The notes below the pieces were generated by a model. The model searched no databases. It worked only from the letters and a program-made list of their open reading frames with translations, and was not told where the DNA came from. DNA of 64,000 nucleotides from Oxalobacteraceae sp. CFBP 13730 (GTDB lineage Bacteria > Pseudomonadota > Gammaproteobacteria > Burkholderiales > Burkholderiaceae_D), in assembly GCA_014841835.1 (NCBI GenBank), contig JACYUQ010000006.1, forward strand, positions 59,430-123,429. Reading direction: 5' to 3'. This document shows, piece by piece, positions 16,800 to 24,865 of the stretch. Numbering within the stretch: the first letter of the stretch is position 1; each line of letters opens with the position of its first letter. The translations under genes were made by a program, and so were the position numbers.

Positions 16800-17090
16800 A
16801 TGACTGGCCTTACCCTTACCACCATGCCCATTGACACTATGAGAAAAATCTTTGAGACGTTGTCGTGGGCAGCGGGTAATTTGCTGAACCTCCTGACAGG
16901 GTTTGCGGCTGTCATTTATCTCTTCGGCGTTGTTATTTGGATGCATGCGCCTGCAGTTCCGGCACTGCTTCTTACTTTGGCGATGACGTTGCCTTTTTTC
17001 GGGGTTGCATGGGTTCTTCGACGGCTGGGTCACTCATCGTCCCAACGCGCGCGAAAACAGCCGTGGTATCCACCTCAAGATAGAAAGTAA
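16800..17090 (+). CDS. Small membrane protein (two helices)
   Basis: A 96-residue frame beginning 11 nt after repeat J. Two hydrophobic segments are clear, LLNLLTGFAAVIYLFGVVIW and the following ALLLTLAMTLPFFGVAWVL stretch, joined by a short loop, with a basic C-terminal tail (QRARKQPWYPPQDRK). Later starts at Met9 or Met14 are possible because no strong ribosome-binding site precedes the first ATG. Function unknown. Confidence 0.5.
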   Translation: MTGLTLTTMPIDTMRKIFETLSWAAGNLLNLLTGFAAVIYLFGVVIWMHAPAVPALLLTLAMTLPFFGVAWVLRRLGHSSSQRARKQPWYPPQDRK

Positions 17091-17236
17091 CGGATCAGGG
17101 ATGTCCCCTTCGGATCGCAAGCGGCCCATGACTTCGTATGTGCCGTTCGAACCACTTATCATGCCGCTCATCGCATTCCCACCCTGTATCGACGACCAAG
17201 ATGTTAATTTGTAGCATCTATTAGTCAGGAGTCTCC

Positions 17237-17956
17237 ATGTACATCCGTTCGTTCTTGTTCCTATTTGTTTTCGCCAGTAGCGCCTGTGCCGGTGACGGCA
17301 TCGAAGTCAGCCATAAGTCTGATTCGACCCAAGCTAATCCCATGGCCTGGAACTTACAGTTGTTAGAGAAAGCTAAGGACGTATTCGACAAGCGCGCGCC
17401 TGAGAAAGCAGCGGGCGCCACGTTAAGCTTCCGCCTGCCGAAAGTTGATTTAGACCAGGGTGAAAATCAAGTCGAGATCGTACGTGAGGATCGTCGTATA
17501 CCGTTGACTATGCTTTCGAATGACACTTTCGTGCTTAGGCAAGACAACTTTGGGAAAAGAAGCGATGCATTAGTCGTTGTAAACAGGAACTTCCCAAAAG
17601 GTGAGTTCAATCATCCGTTGGTGCAAGTGCGTTCCCCCGGCCTGCCGGACGGTGTCAAGCGTATGGGCGATCTTCGCCTAAGCTGCGAGGCACAAATGGA
17701 AATGGCAAAGGGAGAGGGATTAAAGTTTCGCGCGGTTATCGGGGCTGTGAGCATGTTCGGCTTCGATATATGCAAAAAGCTCAAGATCACAGAACTCGAT
17801 ACGCCGGCCAGCAAGTACGACACTGTGACAGTCGAAGACGGCAACCGCCGACTAGTGCAGTTAGCCAAAGACAAGAACATGGTGAAACTGGGCGATAACG
17901 CCTGGTCTGACGATGCCCGTATCAGCTACACCCTGAATGGCAGCTTGGTCGAATAG
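17237..17956 (+). CDS. Secreted protein of unknown function (239 aa)
   Basis: An AGGAGTC ribosome-binding site precedes the ATG. The protein starts with a signal peptide (MYIRSFLFLFVFASSACAG) whose ASSAC could be read as a lipobox-like cysteine or a signal peptidase I site after ACA. The mature domain is beta-rich, with EVIREDRR-like strands and two cysteines (LSCEAQ and FDICKK) that could form a disulfide. It ends 12 nt before repeat K. I recognise no family. It is one of the longer cassette genes. Confidence 0.65.
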   Translation: MYIRSFLFLFVFASSACAGDGIEVSHKSDSTQANPMAWNLQLLEKAKDVFDKRAPEKAAGATLSFRLPKVDLDQGENQVEIVREDRRIPLTMLSNDTFVLRQDNFGKRSDALVVVNRNFPKGEFNHPLVQVRSPGLPDGVKRMGDLRLSCEAQMEMAKGEGLKFRAVIGAVSMFGFDICKKLKITELDTPASKYDTVTVEDGNRRLVQLAKDKNMVKLGDNAWSDDARISYTLNGSLVE

Positions 17957-17968
17957 GGAATACTAGTC

Positions 17969-18076
17969 ACGTCCGCTTCAGGTCGGGTGCAGTCCTTCGT
18001 GACAGTCCGCGACTGTTCCGCCTTAGTGAGCTGATATGCTCAGCTGAGCGGCCGAGTTCGGCCAAGAGCGGACATC
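17969..18076 (+). repeat. Cassette repeat, copy K (full)
   Basis: Left GTCCGCTTCAGGTCGGGTGC, then TCGTGACAGTCCGCGACTG, CTGATATGCTCAGCTGAGC, and GGCCGAGTTCGGCCAAGAG with GCGGACATCC at the right. Its two ends are a good inverted pair (GTCCGCTT and AAGAGCGGAC). Confidence 0.85.
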
Positions 18077-18139
18077 CAGACTCAAAACGTAGTTCCAAGA
18101 CAACCACGGGTTAAAATCAGCCCGCTACGAGGCAATGAC

Positions 18140-18376
18140 ATGCATCATCCATACCTAGCGTTCTGCATTAACCAAGCTGGCGAACTTGTCATAACTCATC
18201 TGCGAGACGCAAATCGACAGGATCCGCTTGAAATGGAACTGTCGCTTGCAGAGCTTGCAGGCAAAGGTCGCGAGAAAGCTGCGCAGTCGATTGGGGAACT
18301 TACGCTTTTGTTGCTTGAGAAATGGTATCCAGAAGAGTTTGCTGCGCATCCGGCGCTCAAATCGGATACCCTGTAA
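18140..18376 (+). CDS. Small conserved hypothetical protein (78 aa)
   Basis: Starts at ATG after a GAGG element, 63 nt from repeat K. The sequence MHHPYLAFCINQAGELVITH is beta-hairpin-like, followed by amphipathic helices rich in Glu and Leu (SLAELAGKGREKAAQ, LTLLLLEKWYPEEF). Acidic and soluble. I recognise no family. It lies alone between repeats K and L. Confidence 0.6.
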   Translation: MHHPYLAFCINQAGELVITHLRDANRQDPLEMELSLAELAGKGREKAAQSIGELTLLLLEKWYPEEFAAHPALKSDTL

Positions 18377-18420
18377 ACACTCTAGAGCAGGCTATCGAAG
18401 CTACGACTCAGCTGCTGCAA

Positions 18421-18531
18421 CGTCTGCAATGGGTCGATCCCGGACTGTCGTGGCCACCGTTGGATTTTTTAACTTGGTAACCTGCTTTGTTGAGCTGAGG
18501 AGAAAAATTCGGCCAAAATTCGATGTTCAAC
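18421..18531 (+). repeat. Cassette repeat, copy L
   Basis: CGTCTGCAATGGGTCGATCC at the left, TAACCTGCTTTGTTGAGCTG in the centre, TTCGGCCAAAATTCGATG at the right. It is more diverged than J or K at the right end. Confidence 0.75.
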
Positions 18532-18563
18532 ATCTATAAAAGTTGCAGTGGCTGCTCAGTAAA

Positions 18564-19190
18564 ATGAAAAACAAGTTTATTGATGAGGTAGAGCTTGCAT
18601 GCAACCTAGCACTCTCCGCATATGATTTTCACTTCCCTCGAAGTGGTACGCGTTTAATTTCCATTTCGACTGACATCGACGGCTGGGTGGGTTTAAATAG
18701 GAGTAAGACAGGGAATACATGGCGCATTAATCCGTTCGTTGGTCTGCACTGCGTCTCCATTGAGCGGCTTTGGTACGAACTTGCTAGCCACCCCAAGCTA
18801 AAATATCTACGTGGACAGACTGCCACGGCGTCGCTTCATTTAGGCGCACTCGCACCTAACATCGATGGTTTTAGCTTTGAACAGTCGCAACCTCCTGAGA
18901 GCGAAGGTCGCCGACTGGCTGAAGCAATAATCGAGTTCGGCGTACCGTGGATGAGGGAAAACGCGAATCTTGAGGCCTTACTCAGCTTGTTCCGTAGGAA
19001 AGAAGAGATGCTTGGTGGGTACCCAGAACGTATAGCGGTGGTACTGTTCCTGCTCGGCCGTTTTAACGAAGTCTCAGACTATTTGGATTCCCGGCTCCAC
19101 ATGTATGCTCAAAAGCCTACGTGGGGTGAAGTGCAAGAATCGTGGCAGCAATTTTCGACAGCCCTGCGAAATCGTTTGCCTCATCGCTAA
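18564..19190 (+). CDS. Hypothetical protein (about 208 aa)
   Basis: I use the ATG at 18564 (MKNKFIDEVELACNLAL); a TTG 21 nt upstream also opens the frame but lies close to the repeat. The first half contains GTRLISISTDIDGWVGLNRS and PFVGLHCVSIERLW, a beta-rich pattern reminiscent of immunity-type or DUF4304-like proteins. The second half is helical. The assignment is weak. It is a single cassette gene ending 50 nt before repeat M. Confidence 0.6.
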   Translation: MKNKFIDEVELACNLALSAYDFHFPRSGTRLISISTDIDGWVGLNRSKTGNTWRINPFVGLHCVSIERLWYELASHPKLKYLRGQTATASLHLGALAPNIDGFSFEQSQPPESEGRRLAEAIIEFGVPWMRENANLEALLSLFRRKEEMLGGYPERIAVVLFLLGRFNEVSDYLDSRLHMYAQKPTWGEVQESWQQFSTALRNRLPHR

Positions 19191-19240
19191 GTAGGAGTAA
19201 GCACTCATGGCTGATACCTATTTGAGCGCCCCAGATCAGC

Positions 19241-19347
19241 ATGTCCGCTTTGGGTCGACACCGGCCTGTCGCGGCCACCGCTGGATTTTCAACTTGGCAA
19301 CTTGCTATGCTGGCTTGACCGGTCCGATTCGGCCAAAACCGGTCGTA
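19241..19347 (+). repeat. Cassette repeat, copy M (full)
   Basis: ATGTCCGCTTTGGGTCGACA, GATTTTCAACTTGGCAAC, TTGCTATGCTGGCTTGACC and TCCGATTCGGCCAAAACC. It precedes the second copy of the 74-residue gene and closely matches copy E, which precedes the first. Confidence 0.85.
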
Positions 19348-19375
19348 TGAGAGCTTCCGAATCTGAAAGGAGCGA

Positions 19376-19600
19376 ATGGATCTTCCAACTGCACAACAGC
19401 TTATGTTGGTGTACGAACGAATTGGTAAAGACATCAATGAGGCAGATGCCATAACCCGCACATTGCCAGAAACTGAACGCACTCAGCATTGGCATGCCCT
19501 CGCTGGCATGGTCAATTACATCTGGTTCAATCTCCAGGCTCCCATCGTACGTGAGCATGGCGAGTTAGACCCGGATAAGGAGTACTTCCAGAAAAAATGA
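19376..19600 (+). CDS. 74-aa helical protein, cassette duplicate 2
   Basis: Near-identical to the gene at 5785-6009, including the same 28-nt spacer from the repeat and the same sequence after the stop (GTGGAGCATGGAGGTCTG). Ribosome-binding site AAAGGAGCG. The substitutions are few and leave the frame intact, so both copies may be functional. About 13.6 kb separates them. Function unknown; the central hydrophobic patch GMVNYIWFNLQAP is conserved in both. Confidence 0.7.
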   Translation: MDLPTAQQLMLVYERIGKDINEADAITRTLPETERTQHWHALAGMVNYIWFNLQAPIVREHGELDPDKEYFQKK

Positions 19601-19615
19601 CAAGTGGAGCATGGA

Positions 19616-19722
19616 GGTCTGCTTTGGGTCGTATCCGGCCTTTTGTGACAGTCCGCGATTTTTCGGTCGCGGCGACCTGCTATGCTGAGCTGAACGGCCG
19701 CCTTCGGCCAAGAGCGGACGTT
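19616..19722 (+). repeat. Cassette repeat, copy N (full)
   Basis: GTCTGCTTTGGGTCGTATCC, TTTTGTGACAGTCCGCGAT, GACCTGCTATGCTGAGC, then CCTTCGGCCAAGAGCGGACG. It separates the duplicated cassette from the minus-strand GST gene. Confidence 0.85.
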
Positions 19723-19737
19723 GTTCGATGTATGGGC

Positions 19738-20439
19738 TTAAGTCCGGCCTATGATAATAGGAGTATTAATTGCCGACAGTGCTCTCTGATCCCGAAGGTG
19801 TTGGAGAAACCGGGTGGCATAGTCTTGCGCAACGGCTGCCTTGATGCTTGGACGCTGAGCCAGTGCGCGGCGCCAGTTCGCTACCCGTTCCAGTCCATCA
19901 AAAACTGGGTGTATTGAGTCAAACGCAAGTATGTCGAAATAGCGAAAAATTGGGGCAATGGCAACATCGACCATGCTGAAGTCTTTTCCGCTGAAATAAG
20001 GGCCGTCAGAGATTTCGGCCTCCAAACGTTCCAGCTTCTTTCTGAATACGTCAGCTTTGGCGCTTGCTGTTTCGTGGTCGGAGGCGTTCAGAAGTCCCCA
20101 TGCGTCAGATAACGTGGCAGATGCGAACTCAATCCATGCGCGGTGTTGTGCACGTATTAGTTTATCTGAAGGATGCAAAGCTGGCTGAGGCTGCACATCT
20201 TCGGCATATTCACAGATTGCGACGCTTTCAAACAGGACAGACTCCCGCCCGGTGTCGTCTGAAACCTTGAGCAGCGGAACCTTACCTGTTGCAGAAAGTG
20301 CAAGAAACCAGTCTGGCTTGTCGCGGAGATCAACATCGATTCGTTCGAAAGAAATCCCTTTTTCGTGCAAAGCGATGGCGACACGCTGAACGAAAGGGCA
20401 TAACGGGTGGCTGACGAGAGTCAACTGCGTGTGTGGCAT
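19738..20439 (-). CDS. Glutathione S-transferase family protein
   Basis: About 233 residues from MPHTQLTLVSHPLCPFVQRV; an earlier in-frame Met at 20493 adds 18 residues that do not look native. The N-terminal thioredoxin-like domain has SHPLCPFVQR, the active-site loop where Cys replaces the usual Ser/Tyr, and TGKVPLL with the cis-proline. The glutathione-binding ES pair appears as LFESVAICEY. The C-terminal half is helical with the GKDFSMVDVAIAP motif. Likely an omega/beta-like GST acting in cytosolic detoxification. It is followed on the same strand by the SDR gene upstream, probably co-transcribed. Confidence 0.85.
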   Translation of the reverse strand: MPHTQLTLVSHPLCPFVQRVAIALHEKGISFERIDVDLRDKPDWFLALSATGKVPLLKVSDDTGRESVLFESVAICEYAEDVQPQPALHPSDKLIRAQHRAWIEFASATLSDAWGLLNASDHETASAKADVFRKKLERLEAEISDGPYFSGKDFSMVDVAIAPIFRYFDILAFDSIHPVFDGLERVANWRRALAQRPSIKAAVAQDYATRFLQHLRDQRALSAINTPIIIGRT

Positions 20440-20574
20440 GAGAGTGTTCTTTGTAAAAATGACGCCCGCCCCACTCGTATGGAGCAAGCGCACTGCGGCT
20501 GATTTAAACGTGTGGCTTCGAGAAGGCCTTCCGAGGGTGAGAATTCAAAGGCTGGTCGAAGGTGTCGTCTGCAA

Positions 20575-21327
20575 TCAGCCGTTCAGCAGGCGGCCACCGT
20601 CAACGATGATTTCAGAGCCCACAGTCCATCGGGACTCGTCGGAAGCCAGATACAGCACCGCCTTGGCTACTTCCTCAGGCGTGCCGAAGCGGCCGAACGG
20701 AATGCTTACGGCAATGTCCTTGTTGAGCTGTTCGCGGTAGGCGTCGGGGATGCCCATCTTGTCGTACAGCGGCGTTTCAACCGGCCCGGGACTGACGGCG
20801 TTGACGCGAATGCCACGTCCGAGCAGTTCGCTCGAAAGCGTCTTCGACATGTTCAGAAATGCAGCCTTAGTCGCGGCATATACGGACGAATTAGCCATGC
20901 CGACGTGCGCGTTTATCGACGTGTTGAGCACCACCGATGCGGGGTTCGCGAAGACAGACAACAGCGCCTGGATCAGGAAATAGGGTCCCTTAACGTTGAT
21001 GTCGAAAGAGCGATCAAACATTTCTTCCGTCCACGCTTCGATCGGCATCCAGGCGGAGATGCCGGCGTTGAGAAAGGCGATGTCGAGCTGACCATAGTGA
21101 GTCTGGACGGCTTGCGCCAACGCCTTCTGCGCGGCCATGTCGGCCGAATCTGCGCGCAGCACTAAAACCTCGCTGCCAAGTTCCGCCTTGGCCTTTTCAA
21201 TGGAGTCCGCATTGACGCCAGTGATAATGACGCGTGCGCCTTCTGAAAGGAACTGCTTGGCAGTCTCGAGGCCGATGCCACTGGTGCCGCCGGTGATGAG
21301 GGTGCGTTTGCCTTGTAAGCGGGACAT
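20575..21327 (-). CDS. SDR family oxidoreductase
   Basis: A 250-residue classical short-chain dehydrogenase. The cofactor loop ITGGTSGIGLETAK lies near residue 11, NAG in FLNAGIS near 88, the catalytic Ser in NTSINAHVGMANS, the active-site YAATK near 150, and the PGPVETP segment after it. It uses NAD(P)H on an unknown alcohol or ketone. It is transcribed divergently from the LysR-type gene at 21472, the usual arrangement for a regulator and its target, and lies upstream of the GST gene. Confidence 0.9.
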   Translation of the reverse strand: MSRLQGKRTLITGGTSGIGLETAKQFLSEGARVIITGVNADSIEKAKAELGSEVLVLRADSADMAAQKALAQAVQTHYGQLDIAFLNAGISAWMPIEAWTEEMFDRSFDINVKGPYFLIQALLSVFANPASVVLNTSINAHVGMANSSVYAATKAAFLNMSKTLSSELLGRGIRVNAVSPGPVETPLYDKMGIPDAYREQLNKDIAVSIPFGRFGTPEEVAKAVLYLASDESRWTVGSEIIVDGGRLLNG

Positions 21328-21471
21328 AGAAGTTCTCCTGTAGATGATTCATGGTCAACCAACGGTGGTTAACCTGCCATGGGGAGAACTATGCGCTCAT
21401 GTTTAAAATCGGATAAGATCATATTTTTGCATATGTTTCATGCCCCTTATGCATGAATAGAGAATCTAACT

Positions 21472-22383
21472 TTGGACAAGTTTCTTGTAATTACTTGCTT
21501 CGCGCGTGCGGTGGAAACGGGCAGCTTTTCCGCTGCCGGTCGGGACTTGGGCCTCGGGCAGCCGAATGTGAGTCGTTACGTGGCGGCGCTGGAAGAACAT
21601 CTACAGACTCGACTGCTTCACCGGACAACGCGCAAGCTTGCCCTCACCCCAGATGGGGAACGCTACTACGCGGAAGTCCGATGCATCCTCGATGCATTGG
21701 AGGAGTCGGAGTCATCCTTCAGGGAGAACGTCGATCCGTCCGGATTGCTGCGCGTTGCCTGCCCGACCGCACTGGCCCATGTATTCGTGTTGCCACAAGT
21801 TCCTGCCTTTTTGGAGCGCTATCCGGGGTTGACACTGGATCTCCAGATCAATGATCGGTATGTGAATCTGGTCGATGAAGGCGCTGAACTGGCGATTCGG
21901 ATCGGCCATCTGGAAGACAGCGCACTGCGCGCGCGGCGCATCGGTCTTTACGACCGCGTGTTCGTCGCCAGCAAGAGCTATCTCGCCAAACGCGGCGTCC
22001 CCGTCACACCTGATGATCTGCGCGGGCACGATTGTGTGATCTACACCCTGCTCTCGTCTGGTGCCACATGGCGCTTCCGCGATACCGAAGTTCCAGTATC
22101 CGGCAGGCTCCGGGTCAATTCACCGGAGGCCGTACGCGAATTGGTCAATGCGGGACTGGGGGTCGGACAGGGGCCGGAATGGCTTTTTGAGGAAGGGCTC
22201 AAGAATGGTAATTTGCAGTTGCTGCTGACGGAATACCCTCCACTGCCAGTCCCGGTTCAAATCATCTATGTTGCAAACAGACTGCTTCCGACGCGTGCCG
22301 TCGTGTTCATGGACTTTATCGCCGAAGCGTTCTCAAAGATTCCCGCACTTAACGCACCCCATGAGCAGCGTTCCGTGCGATAA
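21472..22383 (+). CDS. LysR family transcriptional regulator
   Basis: A 303-residue regulator starting at TTG (M1 DKFLVITCFARAV). The N-terminal winged helix-turn-helix (TGSFSAAGRDLGLGQPNVSR) is followed by LLHRTTRKLALTPDGE, typical of LysR. The C-terminal part is the substrate-binding fold. It is divergent from the SDR/GST pair across a 144-nt intergenic region that should hold its operator. It probably activates the pair in response to a small-molecule inducer that the sequence does not reveal. Confidence 0.9.
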   Translation: MDKFLVITCFARAVETGSFSAAGRDLGLGQPNVSRYVAALEEHLQTRLLHRTTRKLALTPDGERYYAEVRCILDALEESESSFRENVDPSGLLRVACPTALAHVFVLPQVPAFLERYPGLTLDLQINDRYVNLVDEGAELAIRIGHLEDSALRARRIGLYDRVFVASKSYLAKRGVPVTPDDLRGHDCVIYTLLSSGATWRFRDTEVPVSGRLRVNSPEAVRELVNAGLGVGQGPEWLFEEGLKNGNLQLLLTEYPPLPVPVQIIYVANRLLPTRAVVFMDFIAEAFSKIPALNAPHEQRSVR

Positions 22384-22552
22384 AGTTAATAAGCGGGGGC
22401 ACTGCTTGAACTGCGCAGGCACGTCTCTTTGGCGCAGGATCGGCGGACAGTGTCGGAGTAGGAATAACTGGCCGTCCTGATGAGAATATTTACTGATCAT
22501 CTTAAAATCGACTGCCCGTAACGAGTTATGACCAAATACGAAGAGAGCCGTG

Positions 22553-22661
22553 AACGTCTGCTTAGGGTCGCTACCGGCCTGTCGTGACAGTCAGTGCCTT
22601 TTCCAGCTAGGCAGCTTATTAAGCTGACGCGAATGGCCGAGTTGGCCAAAATCGGAAGCAG
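22553..22661 (+). repeat. Cassette repeat, copy O (full)
   Basis: GAACGTCTGCTTAGGGTCGC, CTGTCGTGACAGTCAGTGCC, CTTATTAAGCTGACGC and GAGTTGGCCAAAATCGG. The left end includes the full GAACGTC outer part. Confidence 0.8.
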
Positions 22662-22717
22662 AAAAGAACAGCGGGATCGAACGTATGATCTCTAACACCT
22701 CAATAAGGATGACGTAT

Positions 22718-23116
22718 ATGAGCAGGCGTAAGCGTTTGACGTTTTGGGGTGCCGACGAGGATGACGACAGCTTAGCGCGCGCTGTGATTGCTGGCCTCAA
22801 GACAGTGACCGCCGACACTGTCGAGGACTATTACAAGTCCTATGGAGAATACGGCGACGGCAGTTACGCGACTGGGGACGTAATTGAAGTTTACGATCTG
22901 AAACAACGCCTGCGCTGCCTAATCCGTGCGAACAATGTATTGACGATCCGTTTTGGCGACATCCCCGAGGAAGTATGGCGAGGCGAGGGGTTTGCAAGTG
23001 CACGTGAGTTCCAAGATGTTCACACCCGCTGTCTTCCTCAATACGAACTACATGATGACTTCCTATTCGTCACCCTGCATTTTGAACTCGTCGAGGTGGT
23101 GAGTCCTGAGTTGTAA
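22718..23116 (+). CDS. ASCH domain-containing protein
   Basis: About 132 residues from MSRRKRLTFWGAD, preceded by AAGGATGACG; an ATG 33 nt upstream also opens the frame. The ASCH fold is seen as VIAGLKTVTADTV (the G-x-K-x-x-T loop), TGDVIEVYD and the conserved EEVWRGEGFASAREFQ segment. ASCH proteins are PUA-related RNA-binding domains, and some are ribonucleases or N4-acetylcytidine amidohydrolases. It is a single cassette gene between repeats O and P. Exact activity is not determined. Confidence 0.85.
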   Translation: MSRRKRLTFWGADEDDDSLARAVIAGLKTVTADTVEDYYKSYGEYGDGSYATGDVIEVYDLKQRLRCLIRANNVLTIRFGDIPEEVWRGEGFASAREFQDVHTRCLPQYELHDDFLFVTLHFELVEVVSPEL

Positions 23117-23142
23117 GGCTTAGTTCGTTTCGCTTATCGGAA

Positions 23143-23251
23143 CGATCCGTCTCGGGTCGGTTCCTTCCAGTCGTGACCGTCCGTGAATTTCACAGCCGGG
23201 CAACCTGCTAAGCTGACGCGAACGGCCGGGCTCGGCCAAAAACGGCCCTTC
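23143..23251 (+). repeat. Cassette repeat, copy P (full)
   Basis: GATCCGTCTCGGGTCGGTTC, GTCGTGACCGTCCGTGAATT, GGCAACCTGCTAAGCTGACG and GGCCGGGCTCGGCCAAAAAC. Followed by the minus-strand VOC/hydrolase block. Confidence 0.8.
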
Positions 23252-23322
23252 ACCGGCCTTTAGAATGCAGGCGGTGAAAACTGTACTGTCACGTCAGCAC
23301 CGACGCATTCTCAAAGTCCAGC

Positions 23323-23853
23323 TCAACTAGGTCGCCAACGATTCTCTTCATGTCCTGGCGCTGTATCTGTCGGAATCGAGATCAGCTCAATCAGCGTACC
23401 CCAGGGCGCGCGGGTGTAATGCATTGAGTTACCCTGTCCTTTTTCCAAGCCAAAGAGAGCATTTGGGCCGCAAAGCTGTGTCCCTCCTGCGGCTAATACC
23501 CGACGGAGAACCTCAGTGATGTCGTCGCAGTAAATCGCAAAATGCTGAAGCCCTAGAGCGCCAATTCCTTCTACACCAGGTGTTGCGCCTTCGATCTCGA
23601 ACAGTTCGATGTTTGCGCTTTTGCCTAGACGAACGATGCGGGTCGCCAAGATTCTTTGACCTCCTTTCAACGCAACCGTTGCAGCTAGCTTCTCGGGTGA
23701 TTGACGTGGCTGGCCTTCCCTAACGGTGTCGTAAACAATTGCTGCATCGAAAGCTTCTCGCAGGAACTGAGTTGCCTCTTCGATGTTAGGTACTGTGATT
23801 CCGATATGATCAATTCCCCGTATTTTGCCCAGCTTGGTGACATCGTTCGTCAT
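23323..23853 (-). CDS. VOC (glyoxalase/dioxygenase) family protein
   Basis: About 176 residues starting MTNDVTKLGKIRGIDHIGI; the ATG overlaps the upstream hydrolase stop as ATGA (4 nt), which fixes the start over the longer frame from 23901. Vicinal-oxygen-chelate folds show here as RGIDHIGITVPNIEEAT and, in the second half, LGLQHFAIYCDD with metal-ligand histidines (DHIG and QHFA). A terminal LIELIS supplies the usual glutamate. Likely metal-dependent isomerase, dioxygenase or fosfomycin-type enzyme; substrate unknown. Coupled to the hydrolase. Confidence 0.85.
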   Translation of the reverse strand: MTNDVTKLGKIRGIDHIGITVPNIEEATQFLREAFDAAIVYDTVREGQPRQSPEKLAATVALKGGQRILATRIVRLGKSANIELFEIEGATPGVEGIGALGLQHFAIYCDDITEVLRRVLAAGGTQLCGPNALFGLEKGQGNSMHYTRAPWGTLIELISIPTDTAPGHEENRWRPS

Positions 23854-24827
23854 GGCTGGGCGAGGAATGACTTGATCAAACCGTTCAACGCTGGCGCACA
23901 TTCTTCGGGGATCCAGTGGCCGCAGCCGGGCAACACGTGAGCTTCAACGTTGGTAGCGTAGCGCCGGATGTTCTCAGGCTGCTTTGCGCCAAATCCGCCA
24001 TTTCCGCCCCCACCAACGGCAAGAACGGGCATGGTTATCTTGGTCTTTCCCAGTTCTTTATTCTGAGCAATCGATTTTGGAAGCGCACGATAATATTCGA
24101 ACGCGTGATGAAAAGTTTGGGGCTTCGAATAGGATCGAACGTAGCTGTCTAACAGCTCGTTTGTTAGCGCTGCCTGGTTGCTGGCGTGATGTCGGATAAA
24201 GTGAGTCAGAAACTTCCGTTCATTGCCTTTTACCATAGAGTCCGCCAATTCACCGGACGCTGCAAAAAAGCTATGGTGCCAACCCGGCGCCTCTCCGGTT
24301 GCGACAAACGCCGGTAGCGAATACAGCGAGTCATCAGGGACTGTCGCTTCAATGAAAGCAGCCTTTATGATGTCGGTCGGGTGACGCGCGACCATTGGAT
24401 AGGTGTTCCATATACCGATGTCATGCGCGACAACGTAGAAAGGTTTGTCTGAGCTGAGGCGCTTGGCAAATTTGTAAAGGTACTCCGAAACGTCAACCCC
24501 GGTAAAGGACGTTTTCGGGGCGTCTGACAGCCCGAGGCCTGGTAGGTCAACTGCCACGACTGTATAACGGCTAGTCAGTTGCGGCATGAGGAGAGTCCAC
24601 TCATTCCAAGTTTGTCCGAAGCCGTGTACGAGCAACACAAGTGGGCCCTTACCACCGCGTACGAAATTTAGTTTTATTCCATCAACGTGTTCAAAACCGC
24701 TTGTGAACCCTTGAGGGATCGGAAACTCTTGTGCGACGACGGTAGCGGGAGAATTTGGTGCAGCATGTGCTGGTGTTCCAGCAATGGAAAATGCTGCAAA
24801 TGCGAGCGAGATTAGATGTAATTTCAT
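23850..24827 (-). CDS. Secreted alpha/beta hydrolase
   Basis: A 325-residue hydrolase with an N-terminal signal peptide (ISLAFAAFSIAGTPAHA). The oxyanion region LLVHGFGQTWNEW is near residue 65. The nucleophile position reads VVAHDIGIW, i.e. Asp in the epoxide-hydrolase/haloalkane-dehalogenase pattern rather than Ser. The catalytic His is in LPGCGHWIPEE near the C-terminus. It resembles periplasmic epoxide hydrolases or dehalogenases of family EPHX/DhaA. It overlaps the VOC gene by 4 nt; the pair probably processes an exogenous compound. Confidence 0.85.
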   Translation of the reverse strand: MKLHLISLAFAAFSIAGTPAHAAPNSPATVVAQEFPIPQGFTSGFEHVDGIKLNFVRGGKGPLVLLVHGFGQTWNEWTLLMPQLTSRYTVVAVDLPGLGLSDAPKTSFTGVDVSEYLYKFAKRLSSDKPFYVVAHDIGIWNTYPMVARHPTDIIKAAFIEATVPDDSLYSLPAFVATGEAPGWHHSFFAASGELADSMVKGNERKFLTHFIRHHASNQAALTNELLDSYVRSYSKPQTFHHAFEYYRALPKSIAQNKELGKTKITMPVLAVGGGGNGGFGAKQPENIRRYATNVEAHVLPGCGHWIPEECAPALNGLIKSFLAQP

Positions 24828-24865
24828 GTTGTACCTTGCGTTGAAAAATAGTTACTACAGCTTAA

